A stretch of DNA of 32,178 bases from UBA5314 sp039679855 (GTDB lineage Bacteria; Bacillota; Syntrophomonadia; Syntrophomonadales; Syntrophomonadaceae): the NCBI GenBank assembly GCA_039679855.1, contig JBDKUE010000090.1, positions 1 through 32,178 on the forward strand, written 5' to 3'. The notes under the pieces are model-generated. The model did not search any database, was not told the DNA's origin, and worked only from the letters and a program-made list of their open reading frames with translations. Shown here one piece after another: positions 24,435 through 32,178 of the stretch (the first letter of the stretch is position 1; every line of letters starts with the position of its first letter). The position numbers were made by a program, and so were the translations under genes.

Positions 24435-26143
24435 TTGGGTACCTCCTTCGTATATTCGGTGTATCTTCTTCCTGCACCCAGGAGAAAAAAGGCCAGAGAT
24501 GTCACCACGGTCGCAGAATTGAGATTACCGTGCTCGGCCTGCGGCTGCAAAGGCACAATTTCGGCTGATATCTCAAAGACCCGGCCGGATCGTCTGGAAG
24601 CTGTGTCCCTACCTGCGAGAGCTTTTTCGGCCAGATAACGCTGTTGACTCTCTGTCGACGACGCACTGCCCGGATTATTCGGTTCATCATTGACCCGACC
24701 AGCGCCCACGGGCGTATCCTCCTGATTTGAATCTCCCTGCTTGGAATCGTTTACGATGCAGGTATCGGTGTGCTTGCCTTCAACAGTGGTAACGGTGATG
24801 GCAGCTGCACCCGGACCGACAACTGATACCAGCCCATTGCTGTCAACTGTGGCCGCCTCCGGATTACTGGAGCTCCAGGTAACTTTTTTATTGGCGGCAT
24901 CAGACGGCCCTACCGCAGCTGTCAACTGGAAGGTGCTGCCCACCAGTGCCCTGGCCGTATGCTGATTGAGGCTGACTTCACTGGGCGGGTTTCCGACAAG
25001 CATTACGGAAATTTCCCGTATCCATTTAGCGGAACGCATTGCTGTGCAGTCACTGGTATTAACCTGGCCGAACGCCAACCGAAATGCACTATCAGCTGTC
25101 ATCTGTGCAAAATCCGGGGAAGTGGCAAAACGTTTCCAGTAATCCCGGGTTGCTATTACCGGTTCCACCGGAATGGCTCCATCGGCTGCCCCGGGCAGGG
25201 CTTTTTGCTCATCGCTGTCCCAATGGGAAGGTAAGTTGGGATAATAATAGCGCCTGGCATCAAGCAGAAACGCTTTGGGCAAACTTTGGTACCATCCCTT
25301 TTCAACATCAGTGGTATAAAAATAGAGCACATCTATGGAGTTGATATCTATACCTGCGCTTAGCAGGATGTCGGTCAGCTTCACTCCCTGAACCGAATCT
25401 ATAACAACTGCCGGCATACTATCGATAAAGGAATAGGCCTGCTGGACCTGGGCCATGGCTTCCAGCTCACTCAAAGTAAAAACCTTCATGGTATTGTAAG
25501 GGGTGCCGAAATAGCCCGCCTTGATCGTTAGCGTTGCCGACGGGGTTCCTTCCTGCCGGGGGGTATTCTGGGTTTTGGATACGCTGGCGCTGCCTGCGCC
25601 TGGCAGCAGTTTAAGGGTTCGGGTCTCCTCATTCCACTCCAGTTTTGCCCCCAGAGCTTCTGCCACCGGCACCAGCGGAACATAGACCCGGTCCTCAATG
25701 TTGCAGACGGCGACCTCCAGGTATAAGTCCTGTCCGTTCATCCTGGCCTGAGCACTGTCGGTACGCATGCGAATAGTATCATTGCCTCTGGTAACTGTGA
25801 CGATTTGCTGTTCGCCGTCCCAAACCACCCTGGCCTGCAAGGCGTCAGCCAGTGAAGCAACCGGTACCAGCGTCCGGCCCTCAATGATAACCGGCGGCGG
25901 ATCGGCCATAATAGTCCGGCCGTTGCCGTCAACAATGCTAAGCCGGGCTTCCTGGGCATGTACCATCAGGGGCCTGGCCAGACTGGTGACTGATATAATC
26001 AAGGCCACCAGTAAGAATATGTATAGTGCTGTGCTTATTTCAGTTCCCCGGTCCCCTGGTCCTCGACTCGATTTTCTATTTTGCAGCGTTGAGTGCTTTA
26101 TAAGACTCACCTCCCCGGCCGTTATTACCCGGGTTACTTTCAT
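24431..26143 (-). CDS. Membrane-anchored envelope protein: CuAO-N-like, molybdopterin-oxidoreductase-like and Big_2 domains
   Basis: Exported protein of about 570 residues. Seen: a long N-terminus with a hydrophobic signal segment (about 38-63, ending VHAQEA); a copper-amine-oxidase-N type domain as two repeats (66-180, with VIIEGRTLVPV and RVYVPLVPVAEALGA); a molybdopterin-oxidoreductase-like domain (204-384) with YSFIDSMPAVV (237-247), RRYYYP and a closing KWIREISV; a Big_2 Ig domain (388-464); a low-complexity linker; and a C-terminal membrane helix (about 541-558) with a basic tail. The ATG at 26143 has a poor ribosome site, so the true start may be internal. The gene follows the 26153-27613 gene by 9 bp and overlaps the ExbB-like gene by 4 bp. 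The C-terminal helix could touch the motor. Confidence 0.82.
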   Translation of the reverse strand: MKVTRVITAGEVSLIKHSTLQNRKSSRGPGDRGTEISTALYIFLLVALIISVTSLARPLMVHAQEARLSIVDGNGRTIMADPPPVIIEGRTLVPVASLADALQARVVWDGEQQIVTVTRGNDTIRMRTDSAQARMNGQDLYLEVAVCNIEDRVYVPLVPVAEALGAKLEWNEETRTLKLLPGAGSASVSKTQNTPRQEGTPSATLTIKAGYFGTPYNTMKVFTLSELEAMAQVQQAYSFIDSMPAVVIDSVQGVKLTDILLSAGIDINSIDVLYFYTTDVEKGWYQSLPKAFLLDARRYYYPNLPSHWDSDEQKALPGAADGAIPVEPVIATRDYWKRFATSPDFAQMTADSAFRLAFGQVNTSDCTAMRSAKWIREISVMLVGNPPSEVSLNQHTARALVGSTFQLTAAVGPSDAANKKVTWSSSNPEAATVDSNGLVSVVGPGAAAITVTTVEGKHTDTCIVNDSKQGDSNQEDTPVGAGRVNDEPNNPGSASSTESQQRYLAEKALAGRDTASRRSGRVFEISAEIVPLQPQAEHGNLNSATVVTSLAFFLLGAGRRYTEYTKEVPK

Positions 26144-26152
26144 AATAAATGC

Positions 26153-27613
26153 CTACTTGAGGCGTAAATATGGTACAAATACGGAATTACAGGTGAATTT
26201 TCGCTCTGACCGCTCTCCAGGGCTTCCTATAATAATGATCCGGCCCGGCCATCGGGCTGCGATATCCTCCAGATACTTATCATTGGCGGTGATTGCGGCC
26301 CGGGTAGGCCCGGCCTGGTCACCATAGCGTTCACGGTTGAACGCAATACCGTTAAAACGAACTACTATAAGCTCATAGTTCTGCCCCAGCTCGTCCAGGA
26401 CCAGGGCGTAGAGATAATCATCAGCGCTTCCGCCGGGATTTGTGCAGTCAACCAGGAGCGGTTCTATTTCCGTATTTAGCATCCGTGGACCGGAATGTAA
26501 AAACAGGGCCGGCTTTTTCAATTGAGCGGCAGTCCCAAACAGCGAAGGAACTTTTAAGTCCTGGTCCTTTTCGGTGATAATCCCGTTCTCTTCCGGGGAA
26601 GCTCCGCTGAGCATGGCGGCCAGCCATACCTTGCCTTCCAGAGGATAAACTCCGGTTGCCTTTACAGCTGGCGCAGTTTTTTTCAAGAATGCCGCGTGTC
26701 CGTTTGCGATAGCGTCGGTGTACTGGCTATAGGTAAACCCTTCCAGAACCACCACCAGCACCTTTTCACCATTTTCAAGAAAGTGCCGGGCATCGTAGCA
26801 GGCATCCATGATACTGGTGGTGGGGGGATCTATTACTACCCCCTTTACCTGATCTATCTGGCTATGCTCTTCCGGCTGTAAATAGCTGAAATAGTTGTCT
26901 TTTAACTCCAGATAATCTCGCGGTTCCAGGAAGCGATGTTCTCCGTTGGTCCCCATTACCAGCATCATGACCCCCTTTACGTCCGGGACCAGGTCAGTCG
27001 GTTTAAAGACTTTCCGCCGGGTATAGACCGAACTGGTATAGGTTTTTCCACCGTTTTCCACTGAAGCCATTCCCTCCGCATAGGGGTATTCCAGCAGGGT
27101 ACGGGCATGGAGTTGACCCGGCGTTATTGTGATCAGGTCTTTATCCGGATTTATAATCGTAAGGCCAAAGTCAGGAGAACTTCCGTCCGAAACAACAACG
27201 ATTTCTTGCAACATCTTGACATTGCTATTGACCGGGTGATTGAGGTTGATTGCCTCCCAGCCGTTTTTGCCAGTGAAGGTGATATAAGATTCATCCAGCC
27301 CTTGGGCCGGAAATGCTGAACTAAAACCATCACTGCCGACCAGAATTATCTGCTCCGGTGAAGCTATGGGTTGAGCTGCCTCGATAATATCCATCAGCTT
27401 GATGGCTTGATACTTGTGCCCGTCATAGCTTACATCATGCAGCTCACCCATCTGTTTCGGATCTTCCAGTTTTACCACCCGGGCGACATCCCCCACCACT
27501 TTCAGGGGGGGTATATAACCGGAAGGCTGCCGGTAAATACCGAAAAACAAACCCCCGATAACAAAACCCAGCAGGCCCAGGCCAATAGCCAGAAGCCAAT
27601 TTCTTCTGTTCAC
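26153..27613 (-). CDS. Membrane-anchored fusion of molybdopterin-oxidoreductase-like domain(s) and a degenerate alkaline-phosphatase-like domain
   Basis: Envelope protein of 486 residues from GTG 27613 (GGAG 8 nt upstream; the longer frame to 27757 would overlap the previous gene). Seen: an N-terminal signal anchor (about 5-26); a molybdopterin-oxidoreductase-like region at 36-145 and a possible second at 150-262; then 283-486, which follows the alkaline phosphatase/phosphodiesterase fold: VLVVVLEGF where active enzymes have an Asp-Gly, a WLAAMLSGASPEENGI stretch like W-SMxTGxxPxxHGI, and IIIIGSPGERS where SDHG is usual. The metal-binding Asp and His residues appear replaced, so this domain is probably a binding scaffold, not an enzyme. 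I am fairly sure of the fold resemblance and unsure of the function. Confidence 0.7.
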   Translation of the reverse strand: MNRRNWLLAIGLGLLGFVIGGLFFGIYRQPSGYIPPLKVVGDVARVVKLEDPKQMGELHDVSYDGHKYQAIKLMDIIEAAQPIASPEQIILVGSDGFSSAFPAQGLDESYITFTGKNGWEAINLNHPVNSNVKMLQEIVVVSDGSSPDFGLTIINPDKDLITITPGQLHARTLLEYPYAEGMASVENGGKTYTSSVYTRRKVFKPTDLVPDVKGVMMLVMGTNGEHRFLEPRDYLELKDNYFSYLQPEEHSQIDQVKGVVIDPPTTSIMDACYDARHFLENGEKVLVVVLEGFTYSQYTDAIANGHAAFLKKTAPAVKATGVYPLEGKVWLAAMLSGASPEENGIITEKDQDLKVPSLFGTAAQLKKPALFLHSGPRMLNTEIEPLLVDCTNPGGSADDYLYALVLDELGQNYELIVVRFNGIAFNRERYGDQAGPTRAAITANDKYLEDIAARWPGRIIIIGSPGERSERKFTCNSVFVPYLRLK

Positions 27614-27668
27614 TGCTTTAACTCCTTCTCCCCGGCAAGCGGCAAAACCAGATTGATGCCAAGCCTTG

Positions 27669-28778
27669 CTATTGCTCCAAGCACTCGATGGATAACAGTC
27701 TCTCCACGATCTTGTCAGTCGCTCCCGGACAGCGAAATTCCAGTACCCCCTGACCATTTTCGCAAATCAGGCCGCTCCCCAGCTCATTAACGGCAAGCTC
27801 CAGGCTCTGCCCTTCGAGGCCGCTGAACCTGTACCTTTCGGCCCGTTTAAGGCCGGTCGTTTTGACAACGTCTGATAAGGCAATTCCGCTTTGCCCATCA
27901 AGCGTATGCCGGGGCAATACCTTTTGCCCCTGGGAATAGGCCATGAAGCTGGTCCCGCCATAATTTATGTAGAGTACATCCCGCACGTGCATGCCCTGGG
28001 GGAGGTGAGAAGCCATGAATTTAGGCGCTTCCTTACCCGTTATTTTGATACAGGCGCTTAAAAAATTAGCCTGGGTTTCGTTCTTGTACAAGCCGTCCCC
28101 GGCTTTGATAAAGACCTTTTTCACCCGGTCTGCTCCGGCATAGCTGTCCACCAGATCTTTAGTTTTTATAGCCCGGTCCAGGCTGTCATAATACTGGTAA
28201 TCCTCTTGCGGCAGATTAACGACCGCCGTTTCCAAAAAAACCACCTTATTGATAGCTGTCTGTTGGTCGCCGGTTTCCAGGTCAATCCTGGCCAGCATCC
28301 TGACCCAGTACATCGCTCTTTCACCCGGTATTACCACCCGGATCGGCTGGCTTTCCGCATCCAGGGCCTTGCCGTCGATCTCGTAGGCCAGGATAATCGA
28401 GCAGCTTTTTAAAATATCCGGAGGAACCGCGATAGAATAACCATCCCGGGCGGTAAAACGGACGGTGCTATAATCTTTAATGGACTTGCCTTTTTGCTTA
28501 AGTACGTCTTCCAGCAAGGGACCGGTCGCCTTGACCTTGACGGTTTCACCGTTGGCCCTGCTCGCTTCCGCCTTTTTGGTAACCGGGGCAAGCTTTTTCA
28601 GCTCTCCCACGCTAATTTCATAATCCTTATCCTGCAGACCGGTAATAAGGAGCTTTTGTTCGTCATCAGGACCGGCCGGGCTGCCGGCAGGGTCTGTTTT
28701 CCCCCCGCAAGCGCCCAAAGTTAGCATTATGGTCAAGACAAGCAGCAACAAGGATACTCTGTTTATGGTCGTGCGCAT
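27669..28778 (-). CDS. Lipoprotein with molybdopterin-oxidoreductase-like domain(s)
   Basis: Lipoprotein of 369 residues held at the outer face of the membrane. A signal peptide with lipobox LGAC puts the lipidated Cys at 24, followed by GGK. Residues about 43-187 match the sulfite-oxidase/molybdopterin-oxidoreductase fold well: LLEDVLKQKG, ILAYEIDGKAL, QPIRVVIPGERAMYWVRML and RIDLETG all follow the family order. The cofactor-binding Cys expected in active enzymes is not evident, so cofactor binding or catalysis is doubtful. A second, weaker copy covers about 190-369. As a lipoprotein in a cluster with an ECF importer it could pass ligand from the S-layer proteins to the membrane. The ribosome site AAGG is weak. 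Confidence 0.8.
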   Translation of the reverse strand: MRTTINRVSLLLLVLTIMLTLGACGGKTDPAGSPAGPDDEQKLLITGLQDKDYEISVGELKKLAPVTKKAEASRANGETVKVKATGPLLEDVLKQKGKSIKDYSTVRFTARDGYSIAVPPDILKSCSIILAYEIDGKALDAESQPIRVVIPGERAMYWVRMLARIDLETGDQQTAINKVVFLETAVVNLPQEDYQYYDSLDRAIKTKDLVDSYAGADRVKKVFIKAGDGLYKNETQANFLSACIKITGKEAPKFMASHLPQGMHVRDVLYINYGGTSFMAYSQGQKVLPRHTLDGQSGIALSDVVKTTGLKRAERYRFSGLEGQSLELAVNELGSGLICENGQGVLEFRCPGATDKIVERLLSIECLEQ

Positions 28779-28799
28779 TTTATAGAACCGCCTTTTTTC

Positions 28800-29306
28800 C
28801 TATTCCAATTCAATGCTTACCAGGTAATTGGTAAAACGCTGGCCAAATTCGTCCTCCATGATAATGACACGCAGACCGCCTTCTTTACCGCTTTTGTTTT
28901 CCAGAGGCCTGCCCCCATCGGCATAAGCTACATATACATTATCCGGCTGCAATACTTCGCTCATCTCCAAACCCGAGGTATAATTGTCGATACCCCTGGT
29001 AGTCAGCCGACTGTAATCAACAGTCAGTTGGGGGTCTATACTACGGAGTATCGTGGCCAGCTCGGTGCAGGTGAATTTATGTTCGCTCTTGCCGCGGGAG
29101 GAATTGATGACCATCTTCTTCTCCACCGCTGGCAGCTTCTCAAGGTCGGCAATAGTGAGAAGGGCTAAGCGGGTATCACCGACCCGGATCAACAACTGCC
29201 CTTCCTGAAGATTATCCCGGCTGCGGTTTAAAAGGGAGAATACGGCAGCAACCAGCAGCAGTGCCAATATGCCTCCAATCAGCAGTTTCCTTGAATTTTC
29301 CATCAT
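28800..29306 (-). CDS. Small membrane-anchored protein, single molybdopterin-oxidoreductase-like domain
   Basis: Protein of 168 residues with one N-terminal membrane anchor (about 8-26) and an outside domain (about 35-168). The domain carries features of the shared fold: LTIADLEKLPAVEKK (51-65), FTCTELATILRSI, and a C-terminal RVIIMEDEFGQRFTNYLVSIEL. The phrase RGKSEHKFTC resembles GERSERKFTC at the end of the 27613 protein. Two ATGs in tandem start the gene after GGCGGGG; 29303 is equally possible. It sits 26 bp after the SLH gene and 21 bp before the lipoprotein gene, so it is part of the same transcript. The function is unknown; I infer a binding role like its neighbours. Confidence 0.72.
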   Translation of the reverse strand: MMENSRKLLIGGILALLLVAAVFSLLNRSRDNLQEGQLLIRVGDTRLALLTIADLEKLPAVEKKMVINSSRGKSEHKFTCTELATILRSIDPQLTVDYSRLTTRGIDNYTSGLEMSEVLQPDNVYVAYADGGRPLENKSGKEGGLRVIIMEDEFGQRFTNYLVSIELE

Positions 29307-29332
29307 CGTTACCCCGCCCGCCTCGACTTCTT

Positions 29333-30952
29333 TTACAGCTTTAAGGCACTGGCGATGACAGAAACCGCCTCAGCCCTGGTCGCTTCACTGGCGGGCCTGA
29401 ACGTGTTATCGGGGTAACCCTTGAGCAACTGGTTTTTCACTGCTGTGGCAACGGCTTCCCGTGCCCAATCAGCAATGCTGCCGCTGTCAATAAAGTTATT
29501 TTCCGCTGCCGGGGTGAGCCGGGCCGCTTTTATTACTATTACTGCCATCTGTTCACGGGAAATCGAATCGTCCGGGCCAAAGCTGCTTTCATCATAACCT
29601 CCGACAATTCCTTCAGCCGCTGCCGTTGCTATGTAATCTTTGGCCCAGTGTCCGGTGGTATCAGTAAAATACTTGCCATTCGCATTAGTAAGATTAAAGG
29701 CTTTTACCACTGCGGTGGTAAATTCAGCCCGGGTAATGGTAGCATCGGGTTTGAAGCTGCCGTCCGGATATCCCTTTACGGCTCCCCGGGCGATCAACTT
29801 GTTAATTGACTCCAACGCCCAATGACCGGCAATGTCATTTAAGGAACCGGTTGGTGCGGTGACTACGGGCTGGGTGCCGGTTTCTTCCGGTTTGCTTTTG
29901 GCAACGCCGTTATCAGGTATTTCTTCACTTGTTTTGGCAACAGTCTTAGAGGAGGAGGCCGCCGCCTTTACCTGGAAAGCCTGCTTGCATCCCAGGCTCG
30001 AACCCGGAGCCGGACCGACCTCGATGGTATAGCTGCCGGGCAAGGCATCTGCCCCCAGGACGAATTCCTCAGTGAATTGGCCGTCTTTGGTTTCGAGGTC
30101 GAAAACCGTGTATACGGCGTGTCCTTCAGGATCAGTGATGGTCAGCGTAAGAGAGGTTAATTTCTGGGCTGTTCCTGCAATTGGCACATTATCTCCCCCC
30201 TGGTAGCTTGCACCCGCCAGTGGTGCGTTTAATGTGACTTGGGGAGAAACTGCCGAACTGCCCGCCTGCAGCTTACCAAATACTTCTATTTTATATACCC
30301 ACCTGATAAAGTTCATGGTGGTGCATTCTTCCGGACTTTCCTGTCCCAAACACAGTCTCAGGCAGGTAGAACCTTCCAGGCTGTTCCAGTCCGGCGCGGG
30401 CAGGAATCGCTCCTGAGATGATGTTATGGCCAGCATCGGTTTAACTGGAACAGCGCCCTGCCTCACCAGCTGATCATCCGTATATTTACAACTGCTCTCA
30501 TCCCAATAAGCATCCCAGCATTCTACTATTTTGGGGAAATAGTAACGGGTTTTGTCCAGCAGCATATTTTTATCCACTTTTTTTACTACATTATCTGTGG
30601 CATAAAATCTTAAGGAGCTTATGGAATTTAAATCTATATTCTGACTGTTAAGCAAGGCTTCCAGATCAAGCCCCTGACCGGCAGTGAATACCGCTGCCGG
30701 CATGCTGTCAATTGAGGAATATTCCCGTTTTACCTGGGGCATGTTTTGGAGTTCGTCAATTGAATAGGCGCCCAATTCGATGACGACTCCCCCATCGTTA
30801 AGGGTAAGCTCGAGCTGAGTAGCCGGAGCGCTGGATTCAGTCTTGGCTTCGACCGTACCCGGATTGATCAAGCCCGGCAGGCCAAACCAGAGTATAATAA
30901 GCAATAGACCGATGACCTTAATTTTTCCATATCCTTTGAATTCCCATCTCAT
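29333..30952 (-). CDS. SLH-anchored surface protein with one molybdopterin-oxidoreductase-like domain
   Basis: Wall-anchored protein of 539 residues, the simplest member of this surface family. ATG 30952 follows GGAAGGAG by 11 nt; the TTG one codon earlier has better spacing and cannot be excluded. Layout: signal peptide 1-37 (cut near VEAK); molybdopterin-oxidoreductase-like domain about 45-228 with YSSIDSMPAAV (78-88), TRYYFP (135-140), KPMLA and a closing RWVYKIEVFG; a beta-sandwich (about 236-329); a Thr/Ser/Pro-rich linker; and three SLH repeats (371-420, 428-476, 486-536). It has several cysteines in the ligand-fold domain (145, 155, 197, 201, 210), some in the same places as in the 20146-23328 protein. 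It is the first gene of the block running to 23483. Confidence 0.87.
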   Translation of the reverse strand: MRWEFKGYGKIKVIGLLLIILWFGLPGLINPGTVEAKTESSAPATQLELTLNDGGVVIELGAYSIDELQNMPQVKREYSSIDSMPAAVFTAGQGLDLEALLNSQNIDLNSISSLRFYATDNVVKKVDKNMLLDKTRYYFPKIVECWDAYWDESSCKYTDDQLVRQGAVPVKPMLAITSSQERFLPAPDWNSLEGSTCLRLCLGQESPEECTTMNFIRWVYKIEVFGKLQAGSSAVSPQVTLNAPLAGASYQGGDNVPIAGTAQKLTSLTLTITDPEGHAVYTVFDLETKDGQFTEEFVLGADALPGSYTIEVGPAPGSSLGCKQAFQVKAAASSSKTVAKTSEEIPDNGVAKSKPEETGTQPVVTAPTGSLNDIAGHWALESINKLIARGAVKGYPDGSFKPDATITRAEFTTAVVKAFNLTNANGKYFTDTTGHWAKDYIATAAAEGIVGGYDESSFGPDDSISREQMAVIVIKAARLTPAAENNFIDSGSIADWAREAVATAVKNQLLKGYPDNTFRPASEATRAEAVSVIASALKL

Positions 30953-31065
30953 CAATCACACTTCTCCTTCCAGCCGGCAATGGCATTTAGGTAATATTGA
31001 TAGCACGCGTTTACAGCTCAGCTAGTCCGGCCATGTATTACCCGGGTGAATATAATCAGGTAAAT

Positions 31066-31094
31066 ACACCGCCTTCCTGAATACAAGGCGGTGT
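31066..31094 (-). terminator. Hairpin after the phosphoesterase gene
   Basis: The perfect 10-bp arms ACACCGCCTT and AAGGCGGTGT surround a 9-nt loop, 17 bp past the stop at 31112. The minus-strand tail is ATTTACC, a poor T tract; the plus-strand tail is TTTATC. It probably separates the phosphoesterase gene from the surface locus. Confidence 0.65.
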
Positions 31095-31111
31095 TTTATC
31101 CTGTAAATCAC

Positions 31112-32178
31112 CTATTGTAATACAACCGGGTTGCGATCAAGCGCATTGCTTAAATCGTCAACAACATAGGCCTTGACTGTATCGCCGGGCTCGACATTAA
31201 AACCGGCCCGGGCAGAATTCACCATATCAAAATCAGCCTGAGTGGCGTTCAAACCAAGCTGAGCTCCATTTCTCAAATGGACAAAAACCGCTGTTTCCAG
31301 CCCCTCATGCGGTCTAACCGGAGAAAGCTCAATGCCAAAATATTTCATTCCCGAGATGCCCTGGTTAACAGTCATGGCTGCAATCCCGGCGGTGGTAGTT
31401 CCGGTTTGATAAGCGGCATCGGTTAAAGGAGTTACACTGTATGCGGCACCAACTAAAGGCACATTCCCCAGCGTATAGCTGTCAATAATCTGCCCGTCGG
31501 CATCCCGGGAACTCATAGTAAAGGTATCCCCATCGATACTGACCAGTTGATAACTGCTGACATAATCCAGCTCTTTCGCAATGTAACCCCGGCTGTCGCC
31601 AGCAGGATAGAACTTGGTTCCCGCATTACCCATGATATAGACAATGCCCTCCCCATCTGCCTGAACTTGGCCGCTGCGTAATGGTTTGGTGCGCATATAG
31701 ACATGCTGGTGCCCAACAAAGACTACATCCACACCGCATTGTTCAAAAAGGGGCACCCAGTTCACCTCAATATTATAGGAATGGCCATCTTCCACAACCG
31801 GGTAGGGTGGATAATGAAAGACCAGGAACTTCCACTGTTTTCCACTTGTGTCAAGGTCATTTTGCAGCCAGCTTTTGACGGTATTGTACTGAGTGGCGGA
31901 GGCACCCATTAAATTGCTGTCCAGCACCGCAATGTGGCAATTCCCATAGTCAAAGGAATAGAATTTTTCCTTGAACCCTTCTGGCCCATTCTGGGGCAAA
32001 GCAAAGGCTTTCCAAAACAACGGCGTATCATCATGGTTGCCTGGCGCTGGTAGTAAGGGAATTTGTTGAAAGGTCGGGGTGGCAGCTGTAAAAAATTGCT
32101 CCCATTCAAGTTCACTGTATCCATCATGAACCAGATCGCCACCCAGGAGAGCAAATCTTGGGCAGGTGTTTTCAGCAG
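31112..32178 (-). CDS. Calcineurin-like metallophosphoesterase (purple acid phosphatase type), 5' end off window
   Basis: Secreted-type metallophosphoesterase; 355 residues are visible and the frame is open at the right edge. Metal-ligand motifs appear in order: LLGGDLVHDGY (first visible, near the edge), PGNHDD, FHYPPY and VGHQHVYMRTKP. These fit binuclear metal phosphatases of the purple acid phosphatase type, and all look intact. The last 111 residues (31115-31447) form a beta-rich module matching the end of the 1184-residue surface protein, with PFEL-free but clear shared phrases such as RNGAQLGLNATQADFD versus RDGAQLELNATEADFD. It would release phosphate from organic esters outside the cell. 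The TTG at 32020 is not the start, since the GNHD motif lies upstream of it. Confidence 0.88.
   Translation of the reverse strand, partial: AENTCPRFALLGGDLVHDGYSELEWEQFFTAATPTFQQIPLLPAPGNHDDTPLFWKAFALPQNGPEGFKEKFYSFDYGNCHIAVLDSNLMGASATQYNTVKSWLQNDLDTSGKQWKFLVFHYPPYPVVEDGHSYNIEVNWVPLFEQCGVDVVFVGHQHVYMRTKPLRSGQVQADGEGIVYIMGNAGTKFYPAGDSRGYIAKELDYVSSYQLVSIDGDTFTMSSRDADGQIIDSYTLGNVPLVGAAYSVTPLTDAAYQTGTTTAGIAAMTVNQGISGMKYFGIELSPVRPHEGLETAVFVHLRNGAQLGLNATQADFDMVNSARAGFNVEPGDTVKAYVVDDLSNALDRNPVVLQ

Noticed and set aside
26153..27757. 534-codon version of the fusion protein starting at 27757
   Set aside because: It would overlap the preceding lipoprotein gene by about 90 bp and lacks a signal anchor at its N-terminus; GTG 27613 has a good ribosome site and puts the anchor at the start.
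32003..32020. TTG at 32020 as the start of the phosphoesterase
   Set aside because: The same frame is open to the right edge and contains the GGD and GNHD metal-binding motifs upstream of this codon, so the gene begins outside the window.

Overview
The window looks like the chromosome of a low-to-mid GC, S-layer-bearing Firmicute with a fatty-acid-oxidising lifestyle. A Syntrophomonas- or Pelotomaculum-like syntroph is my best guess, inferred from gene content rather than any marker gene. The signs are acyl-CoA/CoA-transferase operons behind sigma-54 promoters, SLH-domain surface proteins, strong AGGAGG-type ribosome sites and an ECF transporter. Every convincing gene is on the minus strand, so transcription runs from high to low coordinates. 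The only plus-strand coding trace is a decayed transposase fragment.

Region A (1-12070) is acyl-CoA metabolism. A sigma-54 promoter (5155-5169) drives acyl-CoA dehydrogenase, CoA-transferase A and B, thiolase and an SDR-type 3-hydroxyacyl-CoA dehydrogenase that runs off the left edge. A PAS/AAA+/Fis enhancer-binding protein is encoded just upstream (5539-6903). After an IS3-type remnant come a soluble MCP-like protein with two signalling tips and a second CoA-transferase pair. That pair has its own sigma-54 promoter (11621-11635). Both sigma-54 promoters sit directly behind a terminator-like hairpin whose T tract runs into the -24 box. The obvious model is that the local activator switches on both CoA-transferase operons in response to a fatty acid or acyl-CoA signal.

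Region B (12070-31060) is a dense surface/transport locus. In transcription order it contains: an SLH protein (29333-30952); a membrane-anchored and a lipoprotein version of a molybdopterin-oxidoreductase-like fold (28800-29306, 27669-28778); a protein joining that fold to a degenerate alkaline-phosphatase-like domain (26153-27613); a copper-amine-oxidase-N / molybdopterin-fold / Ig protein with a C-terminal membrane anchor (24431-26143); an ExbB/MotA-like proton channel (23781-24434); an overlapping ExbD-like DUF2149 protein (23483-23803); a 1060-residue SLH protein; a 1184-residue multidomain surface protein with four molybdopterin-fold and three Shr-type (DUF1533/HID) repeats; a complete ECF transporter (S, A, T); and one more SLH protein. 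I read this as an envelope system in which surface and membrane-bound binding proteins, a proton-driven ExbB/ExbD-like motor and an ECF importer work together. The ligand is unknown; a tetrapyrrole (heme or corrinoid) is a testable guess because of the Shr-type repeats.

Region C (31060-32178) is the 3' part of a secreted calcineurin-like phosphoesterase. It ends in the same C-terminal module of about 110 residues as the 1184-residue surface protein.

Starts were re-chosen wherever a ribosome site clearly favoured a codon inside the longest reading frame. Domain names rest on motif recognition by eye, not on database searches.
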